Source of the DNA: Chryseobacterium takakiae
GTDB lineage: Bacteria > Bacteroidota > Bacteroidia > Flavobacteriales > Weeksellaceae
Assembly (NCBI RefSeq): GCF_900129385.1
Contig: NZ_FQVO01000005.1
Span: 186,001 to 250,000, forward strand
Length of the DNA stretch: 64,000 nt
Reading direction: 5' to 3'
Shown here piece by piece: positions 54,481-63,558 of this stretch (positions within the stretch are counted from its first letter, which is position 1; the number at the start of each line of letters is the position of its first letter). The notes under the pieces were generated by a model. The model had not been told where the DNA came from. It was given only the letters and a program-made list of their open reading frames with translations, and made no database searches. The translations under genes were made by a program, and so were the position numbers.

Positions 54481-56142
54481 ATGAAAAACTATTTTTTATT
54501 CCTCGTTTTGATCTTTCTGTTTTCCTGCAGTAAGGAAACATCAAACATCAAGAATGATTCTATTGCCACCACTTATTATAAGAAAGCTAAAAAGTTATCC
54601 GGAGATTCTGCTTATTATTATTACAATTTGGCAAAGAATGCCTATTTAGATATCAAAGATTCTTCGGGAGTTGGCAGATCATTAGTCAATATGGCGATTA
54701 TCCAACAAGAAAATGGTGACTATTATGGAGGTATTGAAACGTCTCTTGAAGGCAACAGATACCTTAAAAATGTTAATGATACTATAGTCAGAGCAACATT
54801 AGGTTCAAGTTATAATAATATGGGAATCAGCTCATCTTACCTTTATGATTATGAAAATGCTATAAAATTTTATACCGAAGCTTTAAAATATGCTAAAACT
54901 CCTGCTGACATTACACTATATCAAAATAACTTAGGCGATGCCTTGGTATCATTAAAGGAATATAAGGCAGCTGAACAGAATTTTATTTTGGCCCTTAAAA
55001 CGGAGGATAAACTAAACTATGCAAGAGCTTTAAATAATCTAGCAAGAGCAAGATATAGCGAGAATCCCAAATACAATCCCCTGCCCGAATTTTATACAGC
55101 TTTAAAAATAAGAGAAGAAAATGATGATCTTTTGGGACAAAATTCAAGTTACGCCACATTGTCTAATTACTTTTTAGATAAGAATAATAAAGAAAAGGCT
55201 TTAGAATATGCTAAAAAGATGCTTACCGTCTCAAGGCAAAAAAATAGTAAAGAAGATCAGGCACAGGCACTTCAAAAAATAGTTTATCTTGATAAAGAAA
55301 ATTACCCACAATATTTCAAAGAATTTCAGATACTCAATGATAGTCTGCAAATTTCAAAAAGCAGAGCCAAGAATCAATTTGCGGTTGTCCGATATGATGT
55401 AGAACAAAAAAATGCTGAAAATCAAAGGCTAAAAGCTAATTCAGCAGAAAAAGACAATTATATCTTGCGTCAATATTTTATTTTAACCATTCTCGTCTTT
55501 TTAATTATTTTCATAATCATTCTATACAGAAAAAGACAAATCCGTTTAAAACAAGAAAAAGAACTCGAAATTAAAAACACACAGCTTAAAATTTCCAAAA
55601 AAGTTCATGATGTAGTGGCGAATGGTATTTACCAGGTGATGACGAAAATCGAAAACCAGGAATATTTTGATAAAGTAAAAGCCCTGGATGAACTTGAATT
55701 TGTGTATGAAAAATCGAGGGATATTTCTTATGAAAAAAGTGATGCTTCAACTGAGGAGAAATACTTCAGCGAAAAAGTTTCGGAGCTTATCGGATCTTTT
55801 AAAAATGAGTCCGTGAATACTTACATTGCCGGAAACGACAAAAATCTGTGGGAAAATGTACGTGAAAAAACACAGGATGAAATATATCAGATCATCCGTG
55901 AACTGCTTGTGAATATGAGAAAACATTCAGGCGCAAGCACTGTTTCTTTCAGGTTTGAAAGAATACAAGACGAAATCAGAATTAACTATTCAGACAACGG
56001 AATCGGAATTCCGGGTGATGTACTATACAAAAACGGGCTGTCTTCTACGGTTTCCCGTATAGAAGCTATCCGCGGAGCAATTATTTTTGACACCAAAATT
56101 GAAAAGGGACTGAAGATCAATATTTCATTTCCTGTTTCTTAA
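54481..56142 (+). CDS. TPR-containing sensor histidine kinase
   Basis: A 553-residue two-component sensor. The signal sequence ends in a lipobox-like FSC (cysteine about residue 16). Periplasmic TPR-like repeats span about 30-290 (YNNMGISSSYLYDYENAIKFY and on), then a membrane span (about 331-350). The phosphoacceptor is probably His376 (KKVHDVVANGIYQ), and the ATPase domain has an N-box ELLVNMRKHSG (about 474-484) and a G-box DNGIGIPG (about 506-513). This is the NarX-like HisKA_3/HATPase_c type. The response-regulator gene follows 14 bp later. The ligand is unknown. Confidence 0.87.
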   Translation: MKNYFLFLVLIFLFSCSKETSNIKNDSIATTYYKKAKKLSGDSAYYYYNLAKNAYLDIKDSSGVGRSLVNMAIIQQENGDYYGGIETSLEGNRYLKNVNDTIVRATLGSSYNNMGISSSYLYDYENAIKFYTEALKYAKTPADITLYQNNLGDALVSLKEYKAAEQNFILALKTEDKLNYARALNNLARARYSENPKYNPLPEFYTALKIREENDDLLGQNSSYATLSNYFLDKNNKEKALEYAKKMLTVSRQKNSKEDQAQALQKIVYLDKENYPQYFKEFQILNDSLQISKSRAKNQFAVVRYDVEQKNAENQRLKANSAEKDNYILRQYFILTILVFLIIFIIILYRKRQIRLKQEKELEIKNTQLKISKKVHDVVANGIYQVMTKIENQEYFDKVKALDELEFVYEKSRDISYEKSDASTEEKYFSEKVSELIGSFKNESVNTYIAGNDKNLWENVREKTQDEIYQIIRELLVNMRKHSGASTVSFRFERIQDEIRINYSDNGIGIPGDVLYKNGLSSTVSRIEAIRGAIIFDTKIEKGLKINISFPVS

Positions 56143-56156
56143 AAAAACTAAAAACA

Positions 56157-56822
56157 ATGTTCAAAAAAATTTTAATTGCGGAAGATCATGAAAGCATCAG
56201 TATTTCCGTACAGAAAACGCTGGAAGATCTTCATATTCCGAGTGTAGATTATGTGTATTATTGCGATGATGCGTTGGCAAAAGTTCAGAAGTCCCTCCGT
56301 GAACAACAGCCTTATGACCTTTTGATCACAGATTTGTATTATGAAGAAGATCATCATCCACAACAGATCAGAGACGGAAGAGAACTGATTGAGAAGATCA
56401 GGGAAATTCAGCCTTCATTAAAGATTATCGTTTTTTCTGCCGAACACAAATCCGGGATTATTGATTCACTTTTTAAAGATTATCACATCAACGGCTATGT
56501 ACGGAAAGCAAGAAACGATTCCAAAGAGCTGAAAAAATCCATCGCATCGGTGTATATCAATGAAAATTATTTGTCGCTCGATCTGAAGCAGGATGTCAAA
56601 AAGCTCAACAGCTACGAGTTTTCGGCATATGATATCGCCTTGGTATCTCTTCTTTCAAAAGGAATTCTGCAGAAGCATATTCCTGAACACTTTAAAGAAA
56701 AAAATATTAAACCCAACAGCCTGAGCAGTGTTGAGAAAAAACTCAACAGCCTGAAGGAAGATCTGGAAGTAACGAGCAACGAACAACTCGTAGCCTTCTG
56801 TAAGGACATCGGGATTATCTGA
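56157..56822 (+). CDS. Response regulator partner of the TPR kinase
   Basis: A 221-residue regulator. The receiver domain has the acidic pair E9-D10, phosphoacceptor Asp59 (LLITDLYYEED) and the FSA switch region with Lys (YVRKARNDSKEL). The last 70 residues form a four-helix region (SAYDIALVSLLSKGILQKHIPEHF...) at the place of a LuxR/NarL-type DNA-binding domain, although the typical GLTNKEIA motif has diverged. It probably recognises the TTACGG-N4-CCGTAA palindromes on either side of the pair; that is inference from position. Confidence 0.85.
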   Translation: MFKKILIAEDHESISISVQKTLEDLHIPSVDYVYYCDDALAKVQKSLREQQPYDLLITDLYYEEDHHPQQIRDGRELIEKIREIQPSLKIIVFSAEHKSGIIDSLFKDYHINGYVRKARNDSKELKKSIASVYINENYLSLDLKQDVKKLNSYEFSAYDIALVSLLSKGILQKHIPEHFKEKNIKPNSLSSVEKKLNSLKEDLEVTSNEQLVAFCKDIGII

Positions 56823-56852
56823 TCATCATTTTTTTCATCCATATTTTAATAA

Positions 56853-56882
56853 AGCCTTTCAATTTTTTGAAAGGTTTTTTCT
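56853..56882 (+). terminator. Terminator of the two-component operon
   Basis: CCTTTCAA / TTGAAAGG with a TTTT loop, followed by TTTTTTC. Confidence 0.85.
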
Positions 56883-56894
56883 TTTTTCCTGGTT

Positions 56895-56939
56895 TTACGG
56901 ATTCCCGTAAGGTTTGGTTTTGAAAGGTTTATACTTTTG
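56895..56939 (+). promoter_or_regulatory. Palindromic operator with -7 box before the small-protein operon
   Basis: TTACGG-ATTC-CCGTAA lies at 56895-56910, and TACTTTTG (TAnnTTTG) at 56932-56939. The palindrome is 25 bp from the TTTG, exactly as at 53825-53840 on the other strand. The site sits where an activator would touch RNA polymerase at the -33 region. Confidence 0.68.
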
Positions 56940-56967
56940 GAATGTTAAACAAATAAAATTATTTATC

Positions 56968-57117
56968 ATGAATGTAAGACACACCCCAACAGACATTATC
57001 CACAAAGGACAAAAAGGAGGAACAACAGGGTGCGGAACAGACACCAATGCGCATCCTACTCATTGGACAAATACCAATGCAAAAGTAACCTGCGATAAAA
57101 ACGGATGTAAAAACTAA
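56968..57117 (+). CDS. Small Cys/His/Thr-rich protein
   Basis: A 49-residue protein without a signal peptide, with four His and three Cys, in the frame GTTGCGTDTN, TCDKNGCKN at the end. The pattern could bind a metal or be processed as a peptide. The start at 56968 is the first ATG after the promoter box; the longer frame from 56914 would begin within the operator. It is the first gene of the palindrome-controlled unit. No family recognised. Confidence 0.55.
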   Translation: MNVRHTPTDIIHKGQKGGTTGCGTDTNAHPTHWTNTNAKVTCDKNGCKN

Positions 57118-57146
57118 TTATTTACTAAAAAAACAACTTAATTATC

Positions 57147-57452
57147 ATGAAAAAACTACTACTTACAAGCTTATTAGCCTTAGGATTATTATTACCGGCA
57201 AGTATTTCTGCATCGGCAAACAATACAACATCGGCAACAGAATTTACCGCAAAAAAACAGAAAAAGAACAAATCTAAAAAGAAGAGAAAAAGCAAAAGAA
57301 GTAAATCAAGAAGTTCAAGGTCGTATTCTCAAAGCAAAGGATGCACCTATAACGGACACCAGCTTATTGTTGGACCTCGTGGCGGATGTTATTATTATTC
57401 TGGTAACAGCAAAGAATATGTAGACAGGTCATATTGTTCCGGCTGTAATTAA
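57147..57452 (+). CDS. Small exported protein with basic linker and Cys-rich C-terminus
   Basis: A 101-residue exported protein. The signal peptide ends at about residue 24 (ISASA). A very basic Lys/Arg/Ser segment (about 35-66) leads to a 35-residue C-terminal module with four Cys and the sequence VGPRGGCYYYSGNSKEYVDR, which resembles the PBCV-type basic adaptor domain found in many small secreted proteins. The basic part could bind DNA, LPS or acidic polysaccharide. It lies 29 bp after the 49-residue gene. Confidence 0.62.
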   Translation: MKKLLLTSLLALGLLLPASISASANNTTSATEFTAKKQKKNKSKKKRKSKRSKSRSSRSYSQSKGCTYNGHQLIVGPRGGCYYYSGNSKEYVDRSYCSGCN

Positions 57453-57485
57453 AAATTAATAAAGTCCGACTAAAAACCAATAACC

Positions 57486-57848
57486 ATGAAATACCTCATC
57501 ATCATAGCCGCCATTCTGTGCTTCATCAGCATTTTCGAATGGCCTTACGGATACTACATTTTCCTCAGGATCTCAGTTTCATTTATGGCGCTTGTTATCA
57601 TCGTTAATGAGTTCAGAACCAGAAGCTTTTGGCTGATTGCTTTTATGCTGATCTTCATCATATTCAATCCCGTCTTTCCGGTTTATCTTTATATGAAACC
57701 ATTGTGGATCATCATTGATTATATCGTCGGACTTTTATTTCTCTATTACTTCTACACATTAATTCCGAAGAAAAAAACCAACGTACCCGAAGCCATCGAC
57801 ACAAAACACGAAGAAATTTCTAAAACAAGAGACAGAATAATTAAATAA
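57486..57848 (+). CDS. DUF6804-like small membrane protein
   Basis: A 120-residue protein with four hydrophobic segments. ISIFEWPYGYYIFLRI near the start and MLIFIIFNPVFPVYL in the middle are typical of the DUF6804 group. A charged cytoplasmic tail follows. It lies 2 bp before the TerB-like gene and is clearly part of the operon. The function is unknown. Confidence 0.68.
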   Translation: MKYLIIIAAILCFISIFEWPYGYYIFLRISVSFMALVIIVNEFRTRSFWLIAFMLIFIIFNPVFPVYLYMKPLWIIIDYIVGLLFLYYFYTLIPKKKTNVPEAIDTKHEEISKTRDRIIK

Positions 57849-57850
57849 CT

Positions 57851-58258
57851 ATGGAAACCAACCAATTAACCGAAAATTTAAAAGCCCATTTTCTAAGACT
57901 CTATCAAATGGCTATCTGCGATGATGATTTTAGCCCTCTTGAACTTAAAATGCTCTACAAAACGGCTGAAGAAAGAGGAATCTCTTCCAAGAAGCTGGAT
58001 GAAATTCTTCTTAATCCCATCAATTCAAAATCTTTAATTCCCGAAACCATTGAAGAAAAAGTAGAATACCTGTTCGATCTTACCGTGATGATCTGGGCAG
58101 ACGGAGTTGTTACGGAAAACGAACTATCAGCGCTCAATAAATATGTCGCCCTTTTCGGCTTTATGGAGGAAAATGTGAAAGACATTGCAGACTATTTCAT
58201 TGAAGCGGTAAAACAAGGAAAAACCAAACAAGATATTCTAAATGACCTAAAAAATTAA
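57851..58258 (+). CDS. TerB-like helical protein
   Basis: A 135-residue helical cytoplasmic protein. DDDFSPLELKMLYKTAEERGIS (about residues 20-41) and WADGVVTENELSALNKY (about 80-96) follow the TerB pattern: two acid-rich helix-start motifs that can bind metal. TerB-fold proteins occur with tellurite-type stress systems and membrane vWA proteins, and here a membrane protein and a vWA-like lipoprotein follow. It ends 5 bp before the next gene. Confidence 0.68.
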   Translation: METNQLTENLKAHFLRLYQMAICDDDFSPLELKMLYKTAEERGISSKKLDEILLNPINSKSLIPETIEEKVEYLFDLTVMIWADGVVTENELSALNKYVALFGFMEENVKDIADYFIEAVKQGKTKQDILNDLKN

Positions 58259-58263
58259 TCACG

Positions 58264-59610
58264 ATGAACCCAATGACCGCCAACATCAAAAATCTTTTCA
58301 GGCTAAAACCTGTTCCTGCAGACAGTCCGAAAGACGAACCCGTAAAATTCGAGATCGAAACCAACCCGGAATCTACGGAAGAAAGCAGAAGAAGAACCTA
58401 TCATGAATCCGGATACCGGGACAGCTCCAGGAACAATGGAAACCATACGGCTTTATCAATCTGCCTGGATGCCATTTATTCAAAATTTCAAAATGAAGAA
58501 AAAGAGCTGGGCGACAAACAGCATAAGCTGAAAGAGCCTTATCTCAATGAGCAGAAGAATAAAGAGACTGAAATCAAGGGACTTACCGTTTCGCTGGATA
58601 ATAAAGAAGATCAACTAAAAAAGCTGGGTGAGGATATTGATGCCGTACAGGAAACCATTGAGAAGATAAAATTTGAAATCAACGACCTTCCGAGAAATCC
58701 TGAAATGTATAATGTAAAGGCGACAAAAGGTGCATCCACAAAATTCTGGATCGGGTTGATTATTTTAATTCCTATCAGTCTTTACTTATTCGCCTTCTAT
58801 ATTTCAACTTCTTATTCTGCATTTTTCAAAAACTTTGACGCCAACAACAATATTATTCAGAGTGTTTTAGACGCGCAGGCTTTCAACAAGGCGTGGGCTG
58901 AAGGCCCTCTGGAAGGAGCTTTCGTAACGCTGATTCCTTTTGTTTTTCTGGGCTTAGGATACTTGATTCACATGTTTGGTGAAAATAAAAATTTCGTGAA
59001 TTATTCTAAAGTTGCGCTGCTCTTTATGATCACCTTCGTGTTTGATGCTATTCTCGCCTACGAAATTGAGTCGAAATTATATGAACTCAATAGAACATTC
59101 AATTCTCCCCCATTCGATCTTTCCATTGCGTTTACCAAAAATCAGTTTTGGGGAATTATCTTCGCCGGATTCATTGTTTATATCATCTGGGGATTGGTGT
59201 TTGACTTCGTGATGAAAGAACATAAAGAAAAAGATAAAATAAAACACGAGCAGACCAAAAGGCAAAAAGACATCCTGGTCTACAAAGAAAAAATACAAGA
59301 TCTTGAAAAACAAAAAGAAGAAGTACGCCAGAGCATAGGAAGCATCAAAGAACTTATCGCGAAAGCTAAAGGAAGGATTGAAGAGCTTCAGAACATTATT
59401 GACGGAACCATTATTCCCACCAAAGATTATAAACTCTACGCTTCCGAATACATGCAGGGCTGGATCACCTTTATTAATGAAAAACTTGTTGTTTCTTATC
59501 CTGTAAAGCAGGAAATGATTGAAGAATGCAAAAAGCAGTACACTTATAATCTTAATAAAGTAGGTGCAAATTCGGAAAGCCAGAACACCGTTTATATGTC
59601 AGTCTTATAA
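58264..59610 (+). CDS. Coiled-coil membrane protein
   Basis: A 448-residue protein with a charged N-terminal coiled coil (about residues 75-140), about four membrane spans (about 160-325) and a second coiled coil (about 320-385). It has no signal peptide and no recognised family. Coiled coils on both sides of a membrane block suggest that it forms a scaffold joining cytoplasmic partners such as the TerB-like protein. It ends 10 bp before the vWA-like lipoprotein gene. Confidence 0.6.
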   Translation: MNPMTANIKNLFRLKPVPADSPKDEPVKFEIETNPESTEESRRRTYHESGYRDSSRNNGNHTALSICLDAIYSKFQNEEKELGDKQHKLKEPYLNEQKNKETEIKGLTVSLDNKEDQLKKLGEDIDAVQETIEKIKFEINDLPRNPEMYNVKATKGASTKFWIGLIILIPISLYLFAFYISTSYSAFFKNFDANNNIIQSVLDAQAFNKAWAEGPLEGAFVTLIPFVFLGLGYLIHMFGENKNFVNYSKVALLFMITFVFDAILAYEIESKLYELNRTFNSPPFDLSIAFTKNQFWGIIFAGFIVYIIWGLVFDFVMKEHKEKDKIKHEQTKRQKDILVYKEKIQDLEKQKEEVRQSIGSIKELIAKAKGRIEELQNIIDGTIIPTKDYKLYASEYMQGWITFINEKLVVSYPVKQEMIEECKKQYTYNLNKVGANSESQNTVYMSVL

Positions 59611-59620
59611 TACCAATTCC

Positions 59621-60520
59621 ATGAAAAAAATACTCTATATTATTTTGGTTTCCGTATTGTTTATTGAATGCGGACAGCCTAAAGATCCTGTATCACAAAC
59701 CATTAACTCAAAAAACACAACAGATGCAACGAATTTAAAAGACCTGAACGTCAGTATATTGATTGACCTCTCGGACAGAATTGACCCTGAGAAAAATTCC
59801 AATCCCACCATGGAATATTTTCAGCGAGATATTGAATATATAAAAGCTATTGACAGAGGGTTTCTGGATCATATTAAAACTAAAAAAGTGATTCAGCTTA
59901 ACGACCAGATGCAGGTATTCTTCAATCCCGAACCATCGGACCCGAAAATGAATGAGCTTACCAAAGATCTTAAAGTCTCTTTTGACAAAAATACCACAAA
60001 AGACAATATTAATAAGGTTGAAAAAACCTACGCTTCCCTACCATCGCAGATCTATCAGTCGGCAATTCAGGATAAGAAATATATTGGTTCGGATATCTGG
60101 GAGTTCTTTAAAAACAAGGTTAAAGATTACTGTATTAAGGATGATCACAGAAATATTCTTTTTATTCTTACCGATGGATATATGTACCATAAAGATTCCA
60201 AATTTTCCGAAGGTAAAATGACTTCTTATTTAACTCCTGAACTTATCAAATCTTTAAAGCTTACTGCTTCAGATTATAAATCCAGAATCCAGTCTGAAAA
60301 ATCCGGGTTTATTAAAGCCAACGATGATCTTGAAAACCTTGAGGTAATTGTTCTCGGGATCAACCCTGTAAAAGGAAGTCCATTTGAGGAAGATGTCATT
60401 AAAGAATACTGGGAAAACTGGTTCAAAGAAATGAAAATCAACAAATATCAGATTAAATCTGCAGATCTTCCTTCTAACCTGGAACCTCTGATTCTCAAAG
60501 CAATTTCCGGAAAAAATTAA
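59621..60520 (+). CDS. vWA-like lipoprotein
   Basis: A 299-residue lipoprotein with lipobox FIEC (cysteine residue 17); this fixes the start at 59621. A von-Willebrand-A-like fold is suggested by VSILIDLSDRID (DLSDR, residues 49-53, in place of the MIDAS DxSxS) and HRNILFILTDGYMYH. It is the last gene of the operon that begins at 56968. The lipoprotein could bind a partner in the periplasm with a metal-dependent site; the altered MIDAS leaves this uncertain. Confidence 0.66.
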   Translation: MKKILYIILVSVLFIECGQPKDPVSQTINSKNTTDATNLKDLNVSILIDLSDRIDPEKNSNPTMEYFQRDIEYIKAIDRGFLDHIKTKKVIQLNDQMQVFFNPEPSDPKMNELTKDLKVSFDKNTTKDNINKVEKTYASLPSQIYQSAIQDKKYIGSDIWEFFKNKVKDYCIKDDHRNILFILTDGYMYHKDSKFSEGKMTSYLTPELIKSLKLTASDYKSRIQSEKSGFIKANDDLENLEVIVLGINPVKGSPFEEDVIKEYWENWFKEMKINKYQIKSADLPSNLEPLILKAISGKN

Positions 60521-60560
60521 AAACACATTCTCATATAAAACAAGATTGGTGCATGCCATC

Positions 60561-60590
60561 AAAGCGAAGAAAAAATCTTCGCTTTTATTT
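60561..60590. terminator. Bidirectional terminator
   Basis: AAAGCGAAGA / TCTTCGCTTT with an A-rich loop; T-run on the plus side, A-run on the minus side. It closes the vWA operon and may serve the convergent META gene. Confidence 0.83.
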
Positions 60591-61045
60591 TAATCCCAAT
60601 CGGCCGCGATAAATTCCATTTGATTTCCCGCATCATCAGAAAGAGTAAGAAAATGCCCTTTTACAGAATATTTTGTCACGCTTCTGAACGCTTTGGAGAA
60701 ATCCATTTCCAGTTTCATATCCTGGCAGGCTTTTAGGGTAGAGCCTAATTCCGACATTTTTACGGTGCCGTCATTCTTAAATTCAGAAGTAAAGAACATA
60801 CTGTTGCAGCCCATAAAGGCTGTTCCTTTGATTTTCCCGTTTTCTGCTTTTTCCGTAAGGTTAATTTTTGCATCTTTTGCAATCAGATCAGATTTGGAAT
60901 AGGATCCGAAAGCTGTAAGCATCCATTCCCTTTGAAGCTGGGAATTCTGGGCGGTATTTTGTGAGGTATTGCTGCTTACGGCATTACAATTCAGCAACAT
61001 TCCTGAAAATAAAACACACAAAACCGAAACGAATATTGTTTTCAT
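60590..61045 (-). CDS. META domain lipoprotein (HslJ-like)
   Basis: A 151-residue lipoprotein (lipobox LLNC, cysteine about residue 20). The META/HslJ fold is shown by WMLTAFG (about 41-47), AKINLTEKAENGKIKGTAFMGCNSMF, and the final SVKGHFLTLSDDAGNQMEF. Related proteins are heat-shock or antibiotic-resistance factors of the envelope, with an unknown mechanism. The gene faces away from the S46 peptidase gene. Confidence 0.8.
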   Translation of the reverse strand: MKTIFVSVLCVLFSGMLLNCNAVSSNTSQNTAQNSQLQREWMLTAFGSYSKSDLIAKDAKINLTEKAENGKIKGTAFMGCNSMFFTSEFKNDGTVKMSELGSTLKACQDMKLEMDFSKAFRSVTKYSVKGHFLTLSDDAGNQMEFIAADWD

Positions 61046-61132
61046 ACGCTTCCAAAAACCAATTTCATACCATTCCGGGGCCAGAATACAGTAAAAATTA
61101 GTAAATTAGCGACACAAAAATTATTTTATAAA

Positions 61133-63334
61133 ATGAAAAGAATACTTCTACTATTCACTTTCCTTTTAAGTTTTGCCCAGATGAGGGCAGACGAAGGAAT
61201 GTGGTTGTTAATGCTCATTAAAAGACTTAATGGTGTAGATATGCAAAAAGAAGGCTTGCATCTTACACCGGAAGAAATTTATTCCGTGAACAATTCCAGC
61301 TTAAAAGATGCAATCGTAAGCTTCGGAGGATTCTGTACGGGAGAGATTGTTTCCGGGCAGGGCCTTATCTTCACCAACCACCACTGTGGTTACGGCGCGG
61401 TAGCAGCAGCTTCCACTCCGGAAAAAGATTATTTAAAGAACGGATTCTGGGCGATGAAACAGAAAGATGAATTCAACGCTAAAGATCTCTATGTTAGATT
61501 TTTAGTAAGAATGGATGATGCTACGCAAAGAATCAATTCCAAACTCAACAACAACATGTCCGCTGCAGAAAGAAAAGCGGTGATCGATGCTGAAACCAAA
61601 GCGATCCAGTCTGAAAATTCTGAAAACGGAAAGTATACAGTAGTCGTAAGAGATTTCTTCAACGGAAACGAATTTTATTATTTCGTGTACCAGGATTATA
61701 AAGACATCAGATTGGTAGGGGCTCCGCCTTCCGCATTAGGAAAGTTCGGTGGCGATACCGACAACTGGGAGTGGCCAAGACATACAGCAGACTTCACCGT
61801 ATTCAGAGTGTATGCAGATGCTGCCGGAAACCCTGCAGAATATTCTCCAAGCAACGTTCCGTTAAAACCTAAACATTTCCTTCCTGTTTCTTTGAAAGGA
61901 GTAAAACCAGGAGATTTCTCCATGATCTTAGGGTATCCGGGAAGAACCAACCGTTACCTGACTTCTTACGGAATCCAGCAGATGGTTAACAAAGATTATC
62001 CGGCTTGGGTGGAAGCTTCTAAATTAGCGATGGACGTGATGAAGAAGTACATGGATAAAGACAAAGGTACCCAGCTGAACTATGCTTCTCAATACGCATC
62101 TGTTGCCAACTACTGGAAAAACAGACAGGGAACGATTGACGCCGTTATAAAAAACGGAACCATCACAGACAAACAAAAAGTAGAAGAGCGATTCAAAACC
62201 TGGGCTTTACAACCGGAAAATCTTGCTGAATATGAAACCGTTTTAGAAGATATCGGTATTTATTACAAGCAGACTTCAGACAGAAATGTTGAGAGAATGT
62301 ACATGTCCCAGCTTTCAAGAAATGCTAAATATTTCTCTTTGGCTTTGCAGGTAGGAAGCGTTCTTAAAGCGTATGCAGACCAGGATATGCAAGGAAGACT
62401 TGCCATGAAACCGAAAGTGGACGCCGCTTTAAAAAGCGCTTACGAAAACATCAACACACAGCTTGAAGGCGAAATGCTGAACTCTATGGTTAATCTTTAC
62501 CAGACCAGAGTAAACAAGGATGTAGCTTCTGAAACCATCATGGGACTTGACGCTAAGAATCTTTCCAATGTTGCCTATTCTTCCATTTTTGCCAACAAAA
62601 CATCCGCTACGAACTTCGTGTTGAATCCGGATAAATTAAAACTGGATGCCGATCCGCTTTGGAAAATTGCCAACGGACTGGTTGCAGACCAGAGAGCTTC
62701 AGCAGAAAGATTCGTGAAAATTGATGATAATTTTGCTAAAAACAACAGATTATTCTTAGCAGGACTAATGAAGGCTATGCCTGAAAAGAAATTCTACCCG
62801 GATGCCAACTCTACGATGAGACTAACCTACGGAACAGTAGATACATTACCTATCAGAACAGACAGAAACTATTTTGGTGTTACGGAAAACTATTATACGG
62901 ATATGGCCGGTCTTGTAGGAAAATACAAGAAAGGGGACGAAGAATTTGATCTTCCTCAAAGAGTGATCGACCTTTACAACCTGAAAGATTTCGGTCAGTA
63001 TGCCGATGCTAAAGGATACATGCCGGTTAACTTCCTTTCCAACAACGATATTACAGGCGGTAACTCCGGTTCACCGGTAATTGACGGAGACGGAAACCTT
63101 ATCGGTATCGCATTTGACGGAAATAGTGAAGCATTAAGCGGTGACATCGTTTTTGAACCGGAATGGCAGAAAACCATCAACGTAGACGTTCGTTTCGTTC
63201 TTTGGACGATTGACAAATACGCCGGTGCAAGAAGATTAATCGATGAATTACAATTGGTAAGAGACGAAAACACGCCTGCAGATACTAAAACAAAAATGCC
63301 TAAAGCAACACCTGCTAAAGGAAAAAGAAAATAA
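61133..63334 (+). CDS. S46 family dipeptidyl-peptidase
   Basis: A 733-residue exported serine peptidase that removes dipeptides from oligopeptide N-termini. The catalytic triad of the family is visible: His83/His84 region (FTNHHCGYG), Asp220 (WPRHTADF) and Ser647 (GGNSGSP). The signal peptide ends near residue 19 (RADEGMW). The family includes DPP7 (hydrophobic P1) and DPP11 (acidic P1); the residue that decides this could not be settled by eye. The C-terminal tail is Lys/Pro-rich and slightly longer than usual. Confidence 0.9.
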   Translation: MKRILLLFTFLLSFAQMRADEGMWLLMLIKRLNGVDMQKEGLHLTPEEIYSVNNSSLKDAIVSFGGFCTGEIVSGQGLIFTNHHCGYGAVAAASTPEKDYLKNGFWAMKQKDEFNAKDLYVRFLVRMDDATQRINSKLNNNMSAAERKAVIDAETKAIQSENSENGKYTVVVRDFFNGNEFYYFVYQDYKDIRLVGAPPSALGKFGGDTDNWEWPRHTADFTVFRVYADAAGNPAEYSPSNVPLKPKHFLPVSLKGVKPGDFSMILGYPGRTNRYLTSYGIQQMVNKDYPAWVEASKLAMDVMKKYMDKDKGTQLNYASQYASVANYWKNRQGTIDAVIKNGTITDKQKVEERFKTWALQPENLAEYETVLEDIGIYYKQTSDRNVERMYMSQLSRNAKYFSLALQVGSVLKAYADQDMQGRLAMKPKVDAALKSAYENINTQLEGEMLNSMVNLYQTRVNKDVASETIMGLDAKNLSNVAYSSIFANKTSATNFVLNPDKLKLDADPLWKIANGLVADQRASAERFVKIDDNFAKNNRLFLAGLMKAMPEKKFYPDANSTMRLTYGTVDTLPIRTDRNYFGVTENYYTDMAGLVGKYKKGDEEFDLPQRVIDLYNLKDFGQYADAKGYMPVNFLSNNDITGGNSGSPVIDGDGNLIGIAFDGNSEALSGDIVFEPEWQKTINVDVRFVLWTIDKYAGARRLIDELQLVRDENTPADTKTKMPKATPAKGKRK

Positions 63335-63354
63335 TCTTTAATGATATAATTTTT

Positions 63355-63388
63355 AAAACCGCGAAAGTTTTTTTTGCGGTTTTTTTAT
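63355..63388 (+). terminator. Terminator of the S46 gene
   Basis: AAAACCGC / GCGGTTTT with an internal GAAAG-T loop and a run of seven T. Confidence 0.85.
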
Positions 63389-63558
63389 TTAATTTTAGAA
63401 TCATGTTGTCAGTTAACTTTATATAAATATCCCGCAGATTATCCAGATTGAGTAGATTATAATATAAAGTTATATCGTATGCTAATTACAATATTTGCTT
63501 GTTTGTAGCTAGATCTCTAAAAACTAATAATATTAGTATAAATAAATTAAATTATAAA

